Part shown: positions 33,841 to 44,300 of the stretch, in pieces
How the letters are laid out: the number at the start of each line of letters is the position of its first letter
Numbering within the stretch: the first letter of the stretch is position 1
Position numbers and translations under genes: made by a program
Notes under the pieces: model-generated
Databases searched by the model: none
Seen by the model: only the letters and a program-made list of their open reading frames with translations
What the model was told of the DNA's origin: nothing
Source of the DNA: Phaeosaccion multiseriatum
Taxonomy: Eukaryota > Ochrophyta, other classes
Length of the DNA stretch: 64,000 nt
NCBI GenBank assembly: GCA_965112735.1
Contig: OZ218962.1
Location: forward strand, 2,976,001-3,040,000
Direction of reading: 5' to 3'

Positions 33841-34701
33841 ATGTCCTCTGCTCGCGAGAAGGAGTTCCGAGGAGTGGAGGCGGCAGAGGGGGGTGCCGTT
33901 GAGAGCTCGCAAAATGTTAGCTCGGCGAAGGAGCTGGGAATAGGGCAAGCGGCGACGGCTGAGGGGAGCGACGTTGAGAGCCCGCGAAGGGTTAGTACGG
34001 CGAAGGAGGTGCGAACAGGACGAGCGGCAGACGGGGATGGCCTTCAGAGCCCCCGAAAGGCTAACTCGGCGAAGGATGTGGGATTCGCCCGACCGGCGGC
34101 GGCGGAGGGGGACGACGTTAGGAGCCCCCGAAATGTTAGCTCAGCTCCGCGAGAGTGTTACGACGATCCGCAGCAGGAGCAGCAGCAGCAGCAGCAGAAG
34201 CAGAAGCAGAAGCAGGAGCAGCAACGACCAGCCTATGCCGCGGAGGACACCGAATGCGAGGGGGAGCACGCTTCACAACGTGGTGGCCATTTCGTCTCTT
34301 TGAGTCCGAGCGACAGCATGACAGTGGTGGGGCTGGCGGCGGAGCTTCCGCCCTTTGGCTTTCTTGCGCTCCCCTTCCTTCGGAGGAGAGTAGGAGCCGC
34401 ACTCGGCTTTCCGCTCGAGGAAGAGCGCCTCCTTGCCACCTTGGACAAGTACTACAGCCTGTCTATGTGGGAGGAGAGAGTGCTCGGGCAGAGGACCCTG
34501 CACAGGGAGGAGGAGTTCTCCCTTCCTCGCAAGTGGACATCGGCCTCGAGGAAGAACAAGAGGAAGCCCAGGACAGCAGCCGCACGTAGCGAGGAGGAGC
34601 GAGCCTCGCCGTGCAAGCGTCCACGAAGGGAGACCGAAGGAGGGGGCGAGGAGCGAGGAGCGAGTAGGGAGGGGGAGCGAGGGTGGAGGAGCGAGTTGTA
34701 G
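33841..34701 (+). CDS. CT20/Eaf7 (MRGBP)-like protein, candidate NuA4 subunit
   Basis: 286 residues, single exon. Residues 1 to about 100 hold four imperfect repeats of about 29 residues (VESPRRVSTAKEVRTGRAA, LQSPRKANSAKDVGFARPA). A Gln/Lys run follows, from GAGCAGCAGCAG codons. Residues about 160-235 read PPFGFLALPFLRRRVG, LLATLDKYYSLSMWEE and EEEFSLP. This matches the CT20 layout: a KPxG start, a Tyr/Leu helix ending in E, and a terminal F-x-LP. The C-terminus is basic with KNKRKPR and CKRPRRE, likely nuclear localisation signals. Eaf7/MRGBP joins Eaf3/MRG15 in the NuA4 histone acetyltransferase. The family call rests on pattern resemblance only; a lineage-specific nuclear protein is the alternative. 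Confidence 0.5.
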   Translation: MSSAREKEFRGVEAAEGGAVESSQNVSSAKELGIGQAATAEGSDVESPRRVSTAKEVRTGRAADGDGLQSPRKANSAKDVGFARPAAAEGDDVRSPRNVSSAPRECYDDPQQEQQQQQQKQKQKQEQQRPAYAAEDTECEGEHASQRGGHFVSLSPSDSMTVVGLAAELPPFGFLALPFLRRRVGAALGFPLEEERLLATLDKYYSLSMWEERVLGQRTLHREEEFSLPRKWTSASRKNKRKPRTAAARSEEERASPCKRPRRETEGGGEERGASREGERGWRSEL

Positions 34702-35650
34702 GCAGGAGGAGCGAGAAGGCAGAGGCGAGTCGCTCGCCTACCTGGCCCCCACCGCAAGGCTCCTGCGGCCCACCTATTCCGAGCACTTACTGATGCCTTG
34801 AGCCCAGCGATCATTCCAAAAGTAATCTCAGCGCTCTCTTCTCTCCTAAAGGGGGGGGGGATCTCTCTTTGATCTCTTCCTCTTCCTCTTTGTTGCGTTG
34901 CTCTGATTGGCCCAGTTTTGCTCCGCCTCGCTGACTCATGCCGCCGCCGGAATGAGTGAGGCGCAACCCCCTCCGATGTGGTCCAAGCGGCACATTGGCG
35001 CAGGCCCCCAGCCACCCGCGGCGTCGCGAATGCCTTGCTTGGCTTGCCCTCCTCTTCGGTCCTCCCTGTCTCGTGATTCCCGCAGGGCTGGAGCTCAAAA
35101 GACCGGCCCGAGACAAGCCGTGTCCCTGATGGGATCGACTATCGATTACAATCGACTGAGTCGCGCAGCACAGGCTTCGGAGGCAGAGGCAGATAGACAG
35201 GAATGCACACACGACTAGTGAAGCAAGAAGCAAGAGTGAAAGTGGAACGGTTGGGGGAGAGAAGCGAGCGAGGGAGCAAGACATGCCGCAGGCCCAGCTA
35301 CCATTGGAGACGTCCCGGCTATCCAGCCAGTGCCATCCACCCAGTGCTATCCAGCCAGTGATAGACCAGGAGGAGGCCCAAGAACGGCCGGCCGGGTGAG
35401 CCTGCGGAGCCGGTGTGGGTTTCAATTTGATGGCACCTCTCCTTCGTATCCCTCATTTCAAGCGCTTGGCTGCTGACCTGCAGAGGTGACTGACTGTGCA
35501 TGGGGTAGAATGGGCACAGAGATACGCACAGAGGACCCTGACGGAAAGTTGTCGGAGATCAACCATCCACAAACTGAAACTGAAACTGCCCAACGTCCTC
35601 CTCCCTACACCTCTCTCTCTCTCTCTGTGTGGCTGGTTCTTGAATGGCTT
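34702..35650. other. Intergenic region and leader of the next gene
   Basis: Open frames on both strands here lack ATG starts or domains and reflect high GC content. 35,326-35,352 has a small tandem CATCCAGCCAGTG repeat. Confidence 0.4.
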
Positions 35651-37013
35651 ATGACAGCCAGGCGTAGAGTTTGCGTACAGCTGTGGATCCTCCTGCTTGC
35701 AATGTGTAGCGGCCGGGCGGTGCGGGTAGGCCTTAACAGTCTCAAGAGACCGAGAAATAGGAGCACAACCTGGCCAGCTATGCTTAGTACGGGAAGCAGC
35801 AGCAACAGCAACAGCAGCAGCAGCTGCAGTTGGAAGCCTCCTTTGTTTAGGAGTGAGTCGGTGGGGGTGGTGGGAAGCTGTGCATTTGTTAGCACCAGCA
35901 CCTGTCTTCCAAGCTTTCGACGAGGCATGAACAGGAGGAAGGAGGGGAGAGGTGAGTGCTTGCTTTGCAATTGCGCTGTGGACAGCCAGGGGAAGGGCGG
36001 CGAGACTATAGCCTCCATTTCACTAGTACCCCCATCCCAATGAAAGAGAAACTCGACATCAAATAATAATGGCCTTCTCTGTTTTAATTTCTCTGTTCTG
36101 CTCCTTTCCTTCTCCTTCTTCTCTCTGCTCTTGTCCCTCCCTACCCTCTCTTCTTCCAGTTGGTCTGGCATCCTCCGCTGTAGATGCAAGTAGTTTCTCA
36201 ACGGCCACGATAGACGGAGACTGCAACGTGAGGCCGCCTCCCTACACGGACTTCAGCACCGGCGAGCACAGCACGAGAGCGCACCCGTGCGCTTCTCACC
36301 TTCAACACTCACACATACTGTGGGAAAGCGTGGTGAGGCCGGGAGATACTGTGATTGACTGCACGGCAGGAAACGGCAATGACAGCGTCCGCCTGGGGAA
36401 GATGCTGGGGCTGGGGCCCTCAGCGCATACCTCAGATTCACTGCGGAAGCTACAGCAAGAGGGCGGGGAGGGGTGGAGCAGTAGCAAGAATCTCAGTGAC
36501 GGCACAGCCAGTACACTCCACGTTATTGACATTCAGCAAACGGCCATCGACGGCACGCGAGAGAGACTGGAGCGCGAGTTCGGCGCGGCAACTGTGAGTC
36601 AACACATTGTCACCACAGTGGGAAACTTCGCCCACACACTGCCCCTGCTGCCCCTCCCCCGCTGCTCGGTCAAGCTCATCGTCTACAACCTTGGCTACTT
36701 GCCGGGTAGCGCCAAGGAGACATCCTTTACCACAAACCCCAGCGACACACTGCAAAGCCTCGAGCACGCGCTGACTCTGGTGGGCATAGGAGGCATGGTC
36801 AGTGTCATGTGCTACCGAGGGCACGAGGGAGGGCAGGCGGAGTGTGATGCGGTGAGAAAGTGGGCAGAGGGGTTGGACAAGCGGCGCTTTAGAGCCTTTG
36901 TCCACGAGCGCCTCAATAGCCCTTTGTCTCCGTCGCTCATCACCGTCTTTCGGCCGGGACCGCAGGGCACAACCATGAGCGAGGCGTGCTTGCCCTCTCC
37001 TGTCATGGAGTGA
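35651..37013 (+). CDS. MnmM/YtqB-type SAM-dependent RNA methyltransferase with a signal-like leader, two exons
   Basis: Exons 35651-35951 and 36160-37013 (intron GTGAGT...TTCCAG) give 384 residues. Exon 1 starts MTARRR, then hydrophobic VCVQLWILLLAMCSG, then a Ser/Arg-rich segment. This looks like a signal peptide plus transit region, suggesting an organelle, possibly a complex plastid. Exon 2 has HSHILWESVVRPGDTVIDCT and AGNGNDSVRLGKML (motif I), VIDIQQTAIDGTRERL (motif II), LIVYNLGYLPGSAKE (the family NLGYLPG motif) and VSVMCYRGHEGGQAE. Bacterial MnmM methylates the 5-aminomethyl group of wobble uridine in tRNA. A loop of about 35 residues after motif I is longer than in bacteria. The target RNA and location are inferred. 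Confidence 0.85.
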
Positions 37014-38020
37014 AGTCAGTGCAGAGCACCAGCGGGAGGGGGAGGGGGAGAGGCTCTGTCTGTATTCAACCCGCAGGGACCCGCAGGGACCCGCAGGGAC
37101 CCGCAGGGGGGCAAGTTGAAGGTTCGTTCTGAGCAGAGGCAACACCGCAGCACTACTACGGTCTTTCTGTGGCCTTCTTGTCATCAACAAGGCAGGCGGA
37201 GAGCGACACCTTCCTGGTAGATATCACAGACTGAGCACGAAACCATCGGATACGGCGCCCTATCTCTTTTCCTCTCTCCCTCCTTTCCTTCCTTCCTTCC
37301 TTCCTTCTTGTGTTTGGGAGGTGGAAGCCGGTGTTGATGGGGCTGCCGCCTCGGACTCTGTGCCCGGAGGTGGGGGGGGGCACACGGCACATGCACACAC
37401 GGCGCGTGATGGGGTGGCGGAGCGAAGCTCTTCTCGTTCCCCTGAGCGCTGTGGTCAATGGACGCGTGAGGGAAGTAGTAGGTCGCAGCAGTGATCTGAT
37501 GATGATGACGATGATGACTGCGGTTGTGTGTGGCCTTTGTGTCACGAAACGGCACGTGAAGGGTCGGGTCAGTCCAAGTCTTGCCGTGGGAGTGTACGTG
37601 CGCCTGGGAAAGGAGCGCCCCTCAGTAGCATACTCCCAGCACACAGGGTTTCTGTAACTGTCGGAAGCTAAAAGGGTGGGCGCGGTTGGGGCACAGAAAC
37701 AGAACACAAGCCCTCCTGCGAGGTCGTTAAAATCGCGGTTGAGTGCCCCCCTGAGGCCGATTTGAGTCAACCCTTAACGGATTTTGAAAGGGGATTATTG
37801 ACCATACTTGAACCACCTTTGAAGGCCCTTGAGCAGACTTTTGAGCGCGTGCTGTGCTGTGGGTGGTGGTGTGGCGAAGGGGGGCTGCTGTAGGCTAAGG
37901 TTGAGGGTGTATCTGTTCTGGCGGCAAAAAGGTGATCAAACTTGGGTCAGAGGGAAATGGGCGTTGTAAGCCGCCGGGGGGAGCTGCATCATCGGCCTTG
38001 AGAAATTGAGAAAATACGAA
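37014..38020. other. Intergenic, no supported gene
   Basis: Holds a four-fold GGGACCCGCA repeat (37,076-37,110), a short CTTCC run and scattered open frames without ATG or domains. Confidence 0.5.
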
Positions 38021-38359
38021 AATACATCGGTCGCCCGTATGCCTCTAATTCGTTGACTTTTGTACGAGAGAAGGAAGTGGGGATAGTGGGAGGAGGAACA
38101 GCAGCAGCGGTAGCAGCAACTTCATCAAAGTAGTTCACTCTTTCCCCTCTTTAAGCTACTTCTCTAGGGGTTTCCCTTTAGCTCCATAAGGAGAGACCCC
38201 AGACGGCATTTTCAGCAGCAGGCAGCAGCAGCAGCAGCAGCAAGGCGTGCAAAGGGCAGACGTCGCCACTGTCTACAAAGAGAGGCTTCCCGTTAGCTCA
38301 AGTCAAGAGGAGAAACGAGAGAGTGTTACCGAGCTTGACTCCCAACGGAAGTAGCAGCA

Positions 38360-41300
38360 GTGACAAAAGCAGTGGCAGGAGGAGCAGCAACAGCAGGGCG
38401 TTCGAGTATTTCAAAGACACCACTGGAGCCTTGGGGGGAAGCTATGCCAGGAGTGTGTAAAGTTGAGGGGTGTCAAAAGTATTCGCAGCAGGGAGGATTG
38501 TGTACGTCTCATGGAGGTGTGAGGAAGAAGTGTTCTGTCGAGGGGTGTGAAATGTATATTAGAGCTTATGGGCTCAGTATTGGAGCGCTCGAGGTAAGTT
38601 GTAACCATGTGTAAATGCGTGTATGTGTGGTATTGATGGAGCGTGATGTGGAGGGGAAGAGGATGGTAAGGGTGGTAGAGTAGAGGATAATGGGGAATGG
38701 GAAGGGAGTGAGGGGGGGAGGAGGAGATGAAGGGGTGTGGGAAGGAGTGAGGTGGTGGAGGTGATATGTGAACTATCCTACTGTGGGTGGTGCGGGTGAC
38801 AAGGCGTGACTAACTGTGGTTGCTATGCTGTGTGCTGATGGTCTCGCTGTCTGCTGGCTGGTGTACTCCTGCTCCTCAGGCGGCCGCTCCGTCGATGGCT
38901 CCCATGAGCCCCCAGTCGAGGGTTTCTGCTGCTTCGTGCTGCGTCATCGTGGCTCGAAGGAGGGTGCCATACCTGATCTCCCGCTGTGAGAGGGCGCGTT
39001 GAAGGGCGAGGGACAGTTGTTGGCGCAGGAGGCCCTTGATGGGGCCCGTGGCTGCCGCCGCTGCGGGGCCGAGCCCTCTTGATGCCTTGTGGATGGCCAT
39101 CGCCTCGATGAGCTCGGCCGTTTGGTGGCCCAGTCTGCCGTACGTCTCGATTGCAATGCACTTCAGGGTTGAAGTCCCGGGCAGAAAACTGCCCAGGTAG
39201 TGAATGCGCTTGCGCTCTTCGGCGGCGGCTGCTGCGTGGCCTGGCGTGGTGGAGGCCCGTCCCACGTGGGTGGGGGCGGTGGGGTTGGTGACGGTGATGT
39301 CGCAGAGGAGGTTTCTCCGCAGGGGTGCGTCCGCTCCCGGGAAGCTACCTGCGGGATAGGTCAGATCCATGCGTAGGTCTCGGCCTGCTCGGGTGCCCGT
39401 GGGGCCGTCGAAGCAGGTCTGGTCCTCTACACGTGCTCCTCCAATGCCCACGCTGTGCATCATCCTCCCGAAGGCCTTGACGAGGAGGTGGTGTGTGTGG
39501 TTGTGGAGGCCGGTGCGGGGGCAGATGGTGGCGTGGGTGGTGCTTGCCGTGCGGGCGCAGCCTGTGCCGAGGCAGGGTGGGGGCGGGTCCGCGTATGGCG
39601 TGTTGACACCGAGGTTGCGACGAAGGGCCATGGTCCATTCTGCGGGGGCCATGGTGTTGTGGCCGTGGGGGAGCGCTCCGAGGAAGGCCATGGCGCCCCT
39701 TCCTCGCTGTGAGTGGAGTCGGGCTGTTGCCATTTCCTGTGTCTCCTCTCCCCTCTGTGCCTCTGCCGGTGTGACGTCGATGGTGGCGATGCTCTGCGTC
39801 AGCTCCTCATGGCGGCGTTTGTGGATGAAGGTGGTGAGGGCCTTCTGGACGCCGTGGGTCGGTTGACGGCCTGCCTGATGGGTCCTGCGCACGTTGCGTC
39901 GCGCTGTGTCTTGGGCTTGGTGGTCAGGCGGCTCGAGTACGCGTGAGCGGGCCTCGTCGAACTGTGCCTGACCCACTGCTTGGATGAGGGGGGCCTCAGG
40001 GACCCCCTCCTCGTGCAGGAGGTTGACGCTGTCGGCGACGCTCTTGAGGGCTCCGTTGGTGAACAGCTGGTCCGGTAGGGCGCTCTCTTGGGAGCCGTCC
40101 CGGCGTGCGGTGCGGCTGAGCAGGGGGGGGAGGGTGAGCATCTTGTTGCCAAGGTATGCTGCGGGGGCGATGTCGTGGAGGCTGGTGAGGCCGAGGCCGC
40201 CGAAGCGCCGTGCCGTATGCATTTGTAGGCGCTGTGTCTCCGTCCATGGCTCCTCTTGTGCATCTGCGGCCTGCTCCAGAGGGGGGGCATCGGGGAGTCG
40301 CATGATGTGGGCCAGTGTCGCCCTGTTGGTGCGGTCTGCCCTGCTGCCGAGGGCGCGTCGGAAGATGGAGGGGTCAATGGCTCTCGCCAGGTGTGTGAGC
40401 CTGGCTGGGAGGCATTGGAGGAGGACGAGGGTGGCCGCCTGGGTGTTGTCCCACTCGCTGCAGTGTTTGGCGAGTTGGAGGTAGCCCCTGGGGTCTTCTT
40501 GGCCGAGGATGTTGCGGAGGTACTCTTCGATGTACTCCTCCGTGCCGACGGGGATGCCGGCTACCACGGTACCCTCGGTGGCAAGTGTGGCGCCCTGCCG
40601 TTGGGCGTGGTCCCTGTCAGCCTGTGTTGGCTGCTTGCCTTTGCCCATGAGGTAAACCGTTTTCCTCTCGTTGAACTCGAGGCCCAAGCCTCGGAATTGG
40701 GCTTGGAGATGGGCATGGCGTGGGGCGTAGGTCTGTAGGGGTGCGTCGGGTTCCAGCTGGTCCATGAGGTCGTCTGCGTAGGCGGAGATGGTGGGGCGGT
40801 TCGCTGCGGTGTCGGCTGTGTTCTGAACTTTCAGCACTGGGTGGATGGCGGCTGCGAACATGAGAGGCCCTTCTGGTGCTCCTTGGTTGACTCCGGAGCT
40901 CTGGTGGATGGTCTGGGTGCCGTCTGGTGTGAGGGCGTTGTGGGCGGAGGCGTGGGAGAGGCTGGCGATGGCGTAGTTGATGCCTGCTGGGTCGATGGTA
41001 GGGAGTGCGCCTGAGGCTAGGACGCCTCTGGCACGCGACACGCGGGTGTAGGCCTTGGTGATGTCATGCAGCACGACGGTTTTGCCGGCATCGTGCGCTA
41101 GCTGGGCTGCTGCGGCGTGTGTTTCCCCTCCGCCTCTGACCGCTACCGCTAGCTGTCCTGCGCTTCTGAGCTCTGGGCCCACCCTGTCCGCGATGAGCTT
41201 CATGTGACAGCTCTCCACGAGGCTGCGGTAGAGGTTGGGGGATGTCACAGGACGCGCTTTCTCGCCGAGGGCTGCGGCGCTGGTGCTGAACCACCGTTTG

Positions 41301-44300
41301 GCGAGCTGTGGAGGCAGTGGAGTGTCCCCCGTTCGGAGCAGCTCGTAGGTGTCAGTCAGAGCCTCCACGATTGCGTACTCCTGGGGGCTGTCCGGGGGGT
41401 ACTTGACGTGGCTCGCCCTGCGCCCGTCTGCTCCTTGGCCCTTCCAGTAGTTGACCCTCCGGTAGGTCAGCAGCATGGCTGTGCTGATCTCCTCTCTGGT
41501 GACGTCGTTGCCATTCTCGGGGTGCTCCTGCACCTGGGTTCTGGCGTACTCCCTGGCTGCTGTTGCTGCTGTGTTGATCTCTTCGAGGCTCTCGTCGACG
41601 TGCGCTTGCTGGAGGCGTCGAAAGGTCTCGTGTGTGGGAGGGAGGTGGCCGTCTCTGCTCTTTGTGCTGAGCCTCGCCGCGGCCTTGTGCAGGCCTCCGG
41701 GTTTGGTGAGCAGGTGGGCGCAGGTTTCTCTCCGTCGCTCCTCTGTCTGTGCCTGTGCTGGGGGTGGTGGGCGGCGTGCGTGTGCTGTGGCGATCGCTGC
41801 TTGTGCGAGTGGGGCGATGTCGAGGTCGAGGACCATCTGTATCCGCTGCTGGCGGCTGTAGGCTCCGTCTTTAGAGAAGAGCATGGCAGGGAGGAGGTGG
41901 TGGAAGACATCCCATGCCAGAAGGGTGTGGAGGGTGGCGTCGGTGGGTCCGTTCTTGTGGGCCCTCAGCGCCCTGTTCCAGTTGTTGAGCGCTCTTTGCT
42001 GTAAGCTGATAATCAAGCTTACGTGGCGGGGGTTGCACTGCGCTACTGTCTCAAACACGAGTGTTGAGAGGATGGTACCCTGCGGGTCCAGGGCCCCTAG
42101 GCGGAGGATGTTTGGGTGCTGCATGGGCCATCCTTCCTCGGGTGTATCGTCGTTGGCTGGCCCTTCTCCGTCCCCTCCGTCCCCGCCGCTACCTCCTTGG
42201 CCTCTGCTCCGTCCTCCTCCCCCTCGTCTCGCTGCTGCTGCTGTGGTTCCTTGCGTGCGTGTGCTATCTCCCCCTGCCCTTTCTCTCTGAGGTCCCCTCT
42301 CTGCTGCTGCTCCTTGTCCGTTTCCTTCCCCCCTCCCTCGTCCTCCTCTTCGTCCTTCTACTCCACTTGGCGCTGCTGCGATTGCTCCTCCTCCTCCTCC
42401 TCCTCCTCCTTCCGCGTGCCCTCGCCCTCCTCCTCTGCCCGTGGGGGTGGTGGGTTGGTACGGGTTGAGCCTGGCCGTTGCTGTCGTGTGCTGGGGCGTT
42501 GCCGTACGCGACGGGTCCTCGTTTGGGTCTGGGCCTAGATAGGCGTTCTCGAGGTCGTTGAGGGGGCCTTGGTAGGCCGATGCTGCGTTGCCTTGGGTGA
42601 GGATGGTCCTGAGGGCGGGGATGGCTCGTTGAGCTTGGTAGCCAGCCATGCAGCCTTGCGCGGGGCAGGGGAGGTTGCCTGGTGGTATGACGGGCTGCTG
42701 GTTGGCTCTCCTCAGTGTGGCTTGGTCGTTCAGGTGGTGAAGGAGGCACGCGGGGTGAACGGTGTGTTGGCAGCGTCGGGTGCGTACTGGCCACTCCGTG
42801 GTTGGTGCGATGAAAGGGGGGTCCGCGTCAGACATGCATATGCAGCATATCGGGGCTGGGGGGGCGGTAGGTTGGGGTGGGGGTGTGTGTCGGGTGGTGG
42901 GGGGTGGCTGGGACTGGCGGCGCCGTCCTTGGCTGGCCTGCGCGTGCTGCTGATGCGACTCTCTGCGCTCCCTCGCTAGGCGATCCCTTGCGCGGCCCAT
43001 AGCTCTCCCTCCTTGTGCTGTGATGGCCTGCTCGATCGTGTGCCGGTAGCAGGGGTTGCGGCAGTAGGGGCAGAGGTGGTCGTTGCGGTTGGGGTACGTG
43101 CTCATGACTCCCAATGCGCAGTGGTTGTGCACGTGATGTTCGTCTTCGTGCATGGCGACTTGTGCTTGGCCAGTGAGCGGTTCCATACACACCGGGCAGT
43201 TGGGTAGCTCCTCGTTGTTGGTGGGGTCGCCTCCTCCTTCTGCTTCGTCACCTCCTCCCTCTGCTTGCCCTTCCCCTCCTTCTGCCGCTGCTTCCCGTGC
43301 CAGTGCTGGGCGCTCTCCTCCGCCTCTGCTGTTTTCGCCCTCTCCCCCCCCTGCTACTACTCTTCCGTCGCGGTCTCCTCGTCCCCCTCCCCTGTGTCCC
43401 GCTCGCTCTCCTCTCCCTTCTCCCTCCGGGTCGTGCTCCCGTGTAGTGTCTGTCCCACCTGCTCTTGTCGGTGGGGGCATGCTGCGAGCTCGTGGTGGGA
43501 TGGTTGACGATGCCGGGAGGTGTGCTGCTTCGTATGCTCGTATGCATGTGTGGCATATGGGCTGCCGTAGGCCTGCTTGCGGGAAGCTTCTGAGGAGGGA
43601 TCTGCCGGAGTTTCTGTGGGCCAGGTTGCCGCATCCACGTATACAGTCACGTAGCTGATACGTTCTGTTCTGTAGTCCGCTCTGTGGGCCGTTGGCGCGG
43701 TACCACAGGATTGACGCGGCCTGGGGGTGGTGTTCGCGCATCCATCGTTCCCACTCTCGGCCGCGGTTGGGGTGGTGGCTCAACTGGTGCCTGTTGAGGC
43801 GGTCTCTGGACCTGCCGACCGTGACGAAGGTGTCATTGCACTGTTCGAAGTTGCAGAGGACTCCCGTGGCGATGTAGTTGTTGTCAATGTTCCTGCGGTA
43901 CGCTGTGGTGTTGTTGTGGGTGTCGTCCGTCTGTGGCGTGGTTGTGTCACTTTGGGTGGGGGTGTTGGCGGTCCTGGTGCGGTTCCCCGGGGGGCCTGCC
44001 TCGTGCGTAAGGCGAGGGCTTGCCCCGGCGCCCACCACGGTGTGGCCATGGTGTTGGCGAAGGGGGAGGTGGTGGTGTTGTTGGTGTGGTCGCGTAGGGC
44101 GTGGCCGTAGCGCTCAACGATGGCTTGGACGTCGGGTAATACCGCGATGAGTTCCTCCTGTCGTGAGGCGGTGATGTAGTCGTTGACCAACTCGTTGGAG
44201 GTGATCTCTTGGCCTGCGAGCGTGTGGGCATAGGCCTCCACGATCTGTTGCCATCCAAGGGGGTAATCTCCTCCCCCATGTGGTCTTCCGGGGGTGGTGG

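Noticed and set aside
34452-35425. Overlapping minus-strand ORFs behind the CT20-like gene
   Set aside because: They are antisense to or next to a better-supported gene, start at non-ATG codons and show no motif.
37156-37770. 204-codon minus-strand ORF downstream of the methyltransferase gene
   Set aside because: No ATG at the start, biased composition and no recognisable domain; likely a chance open frame in GC-rich DNA.
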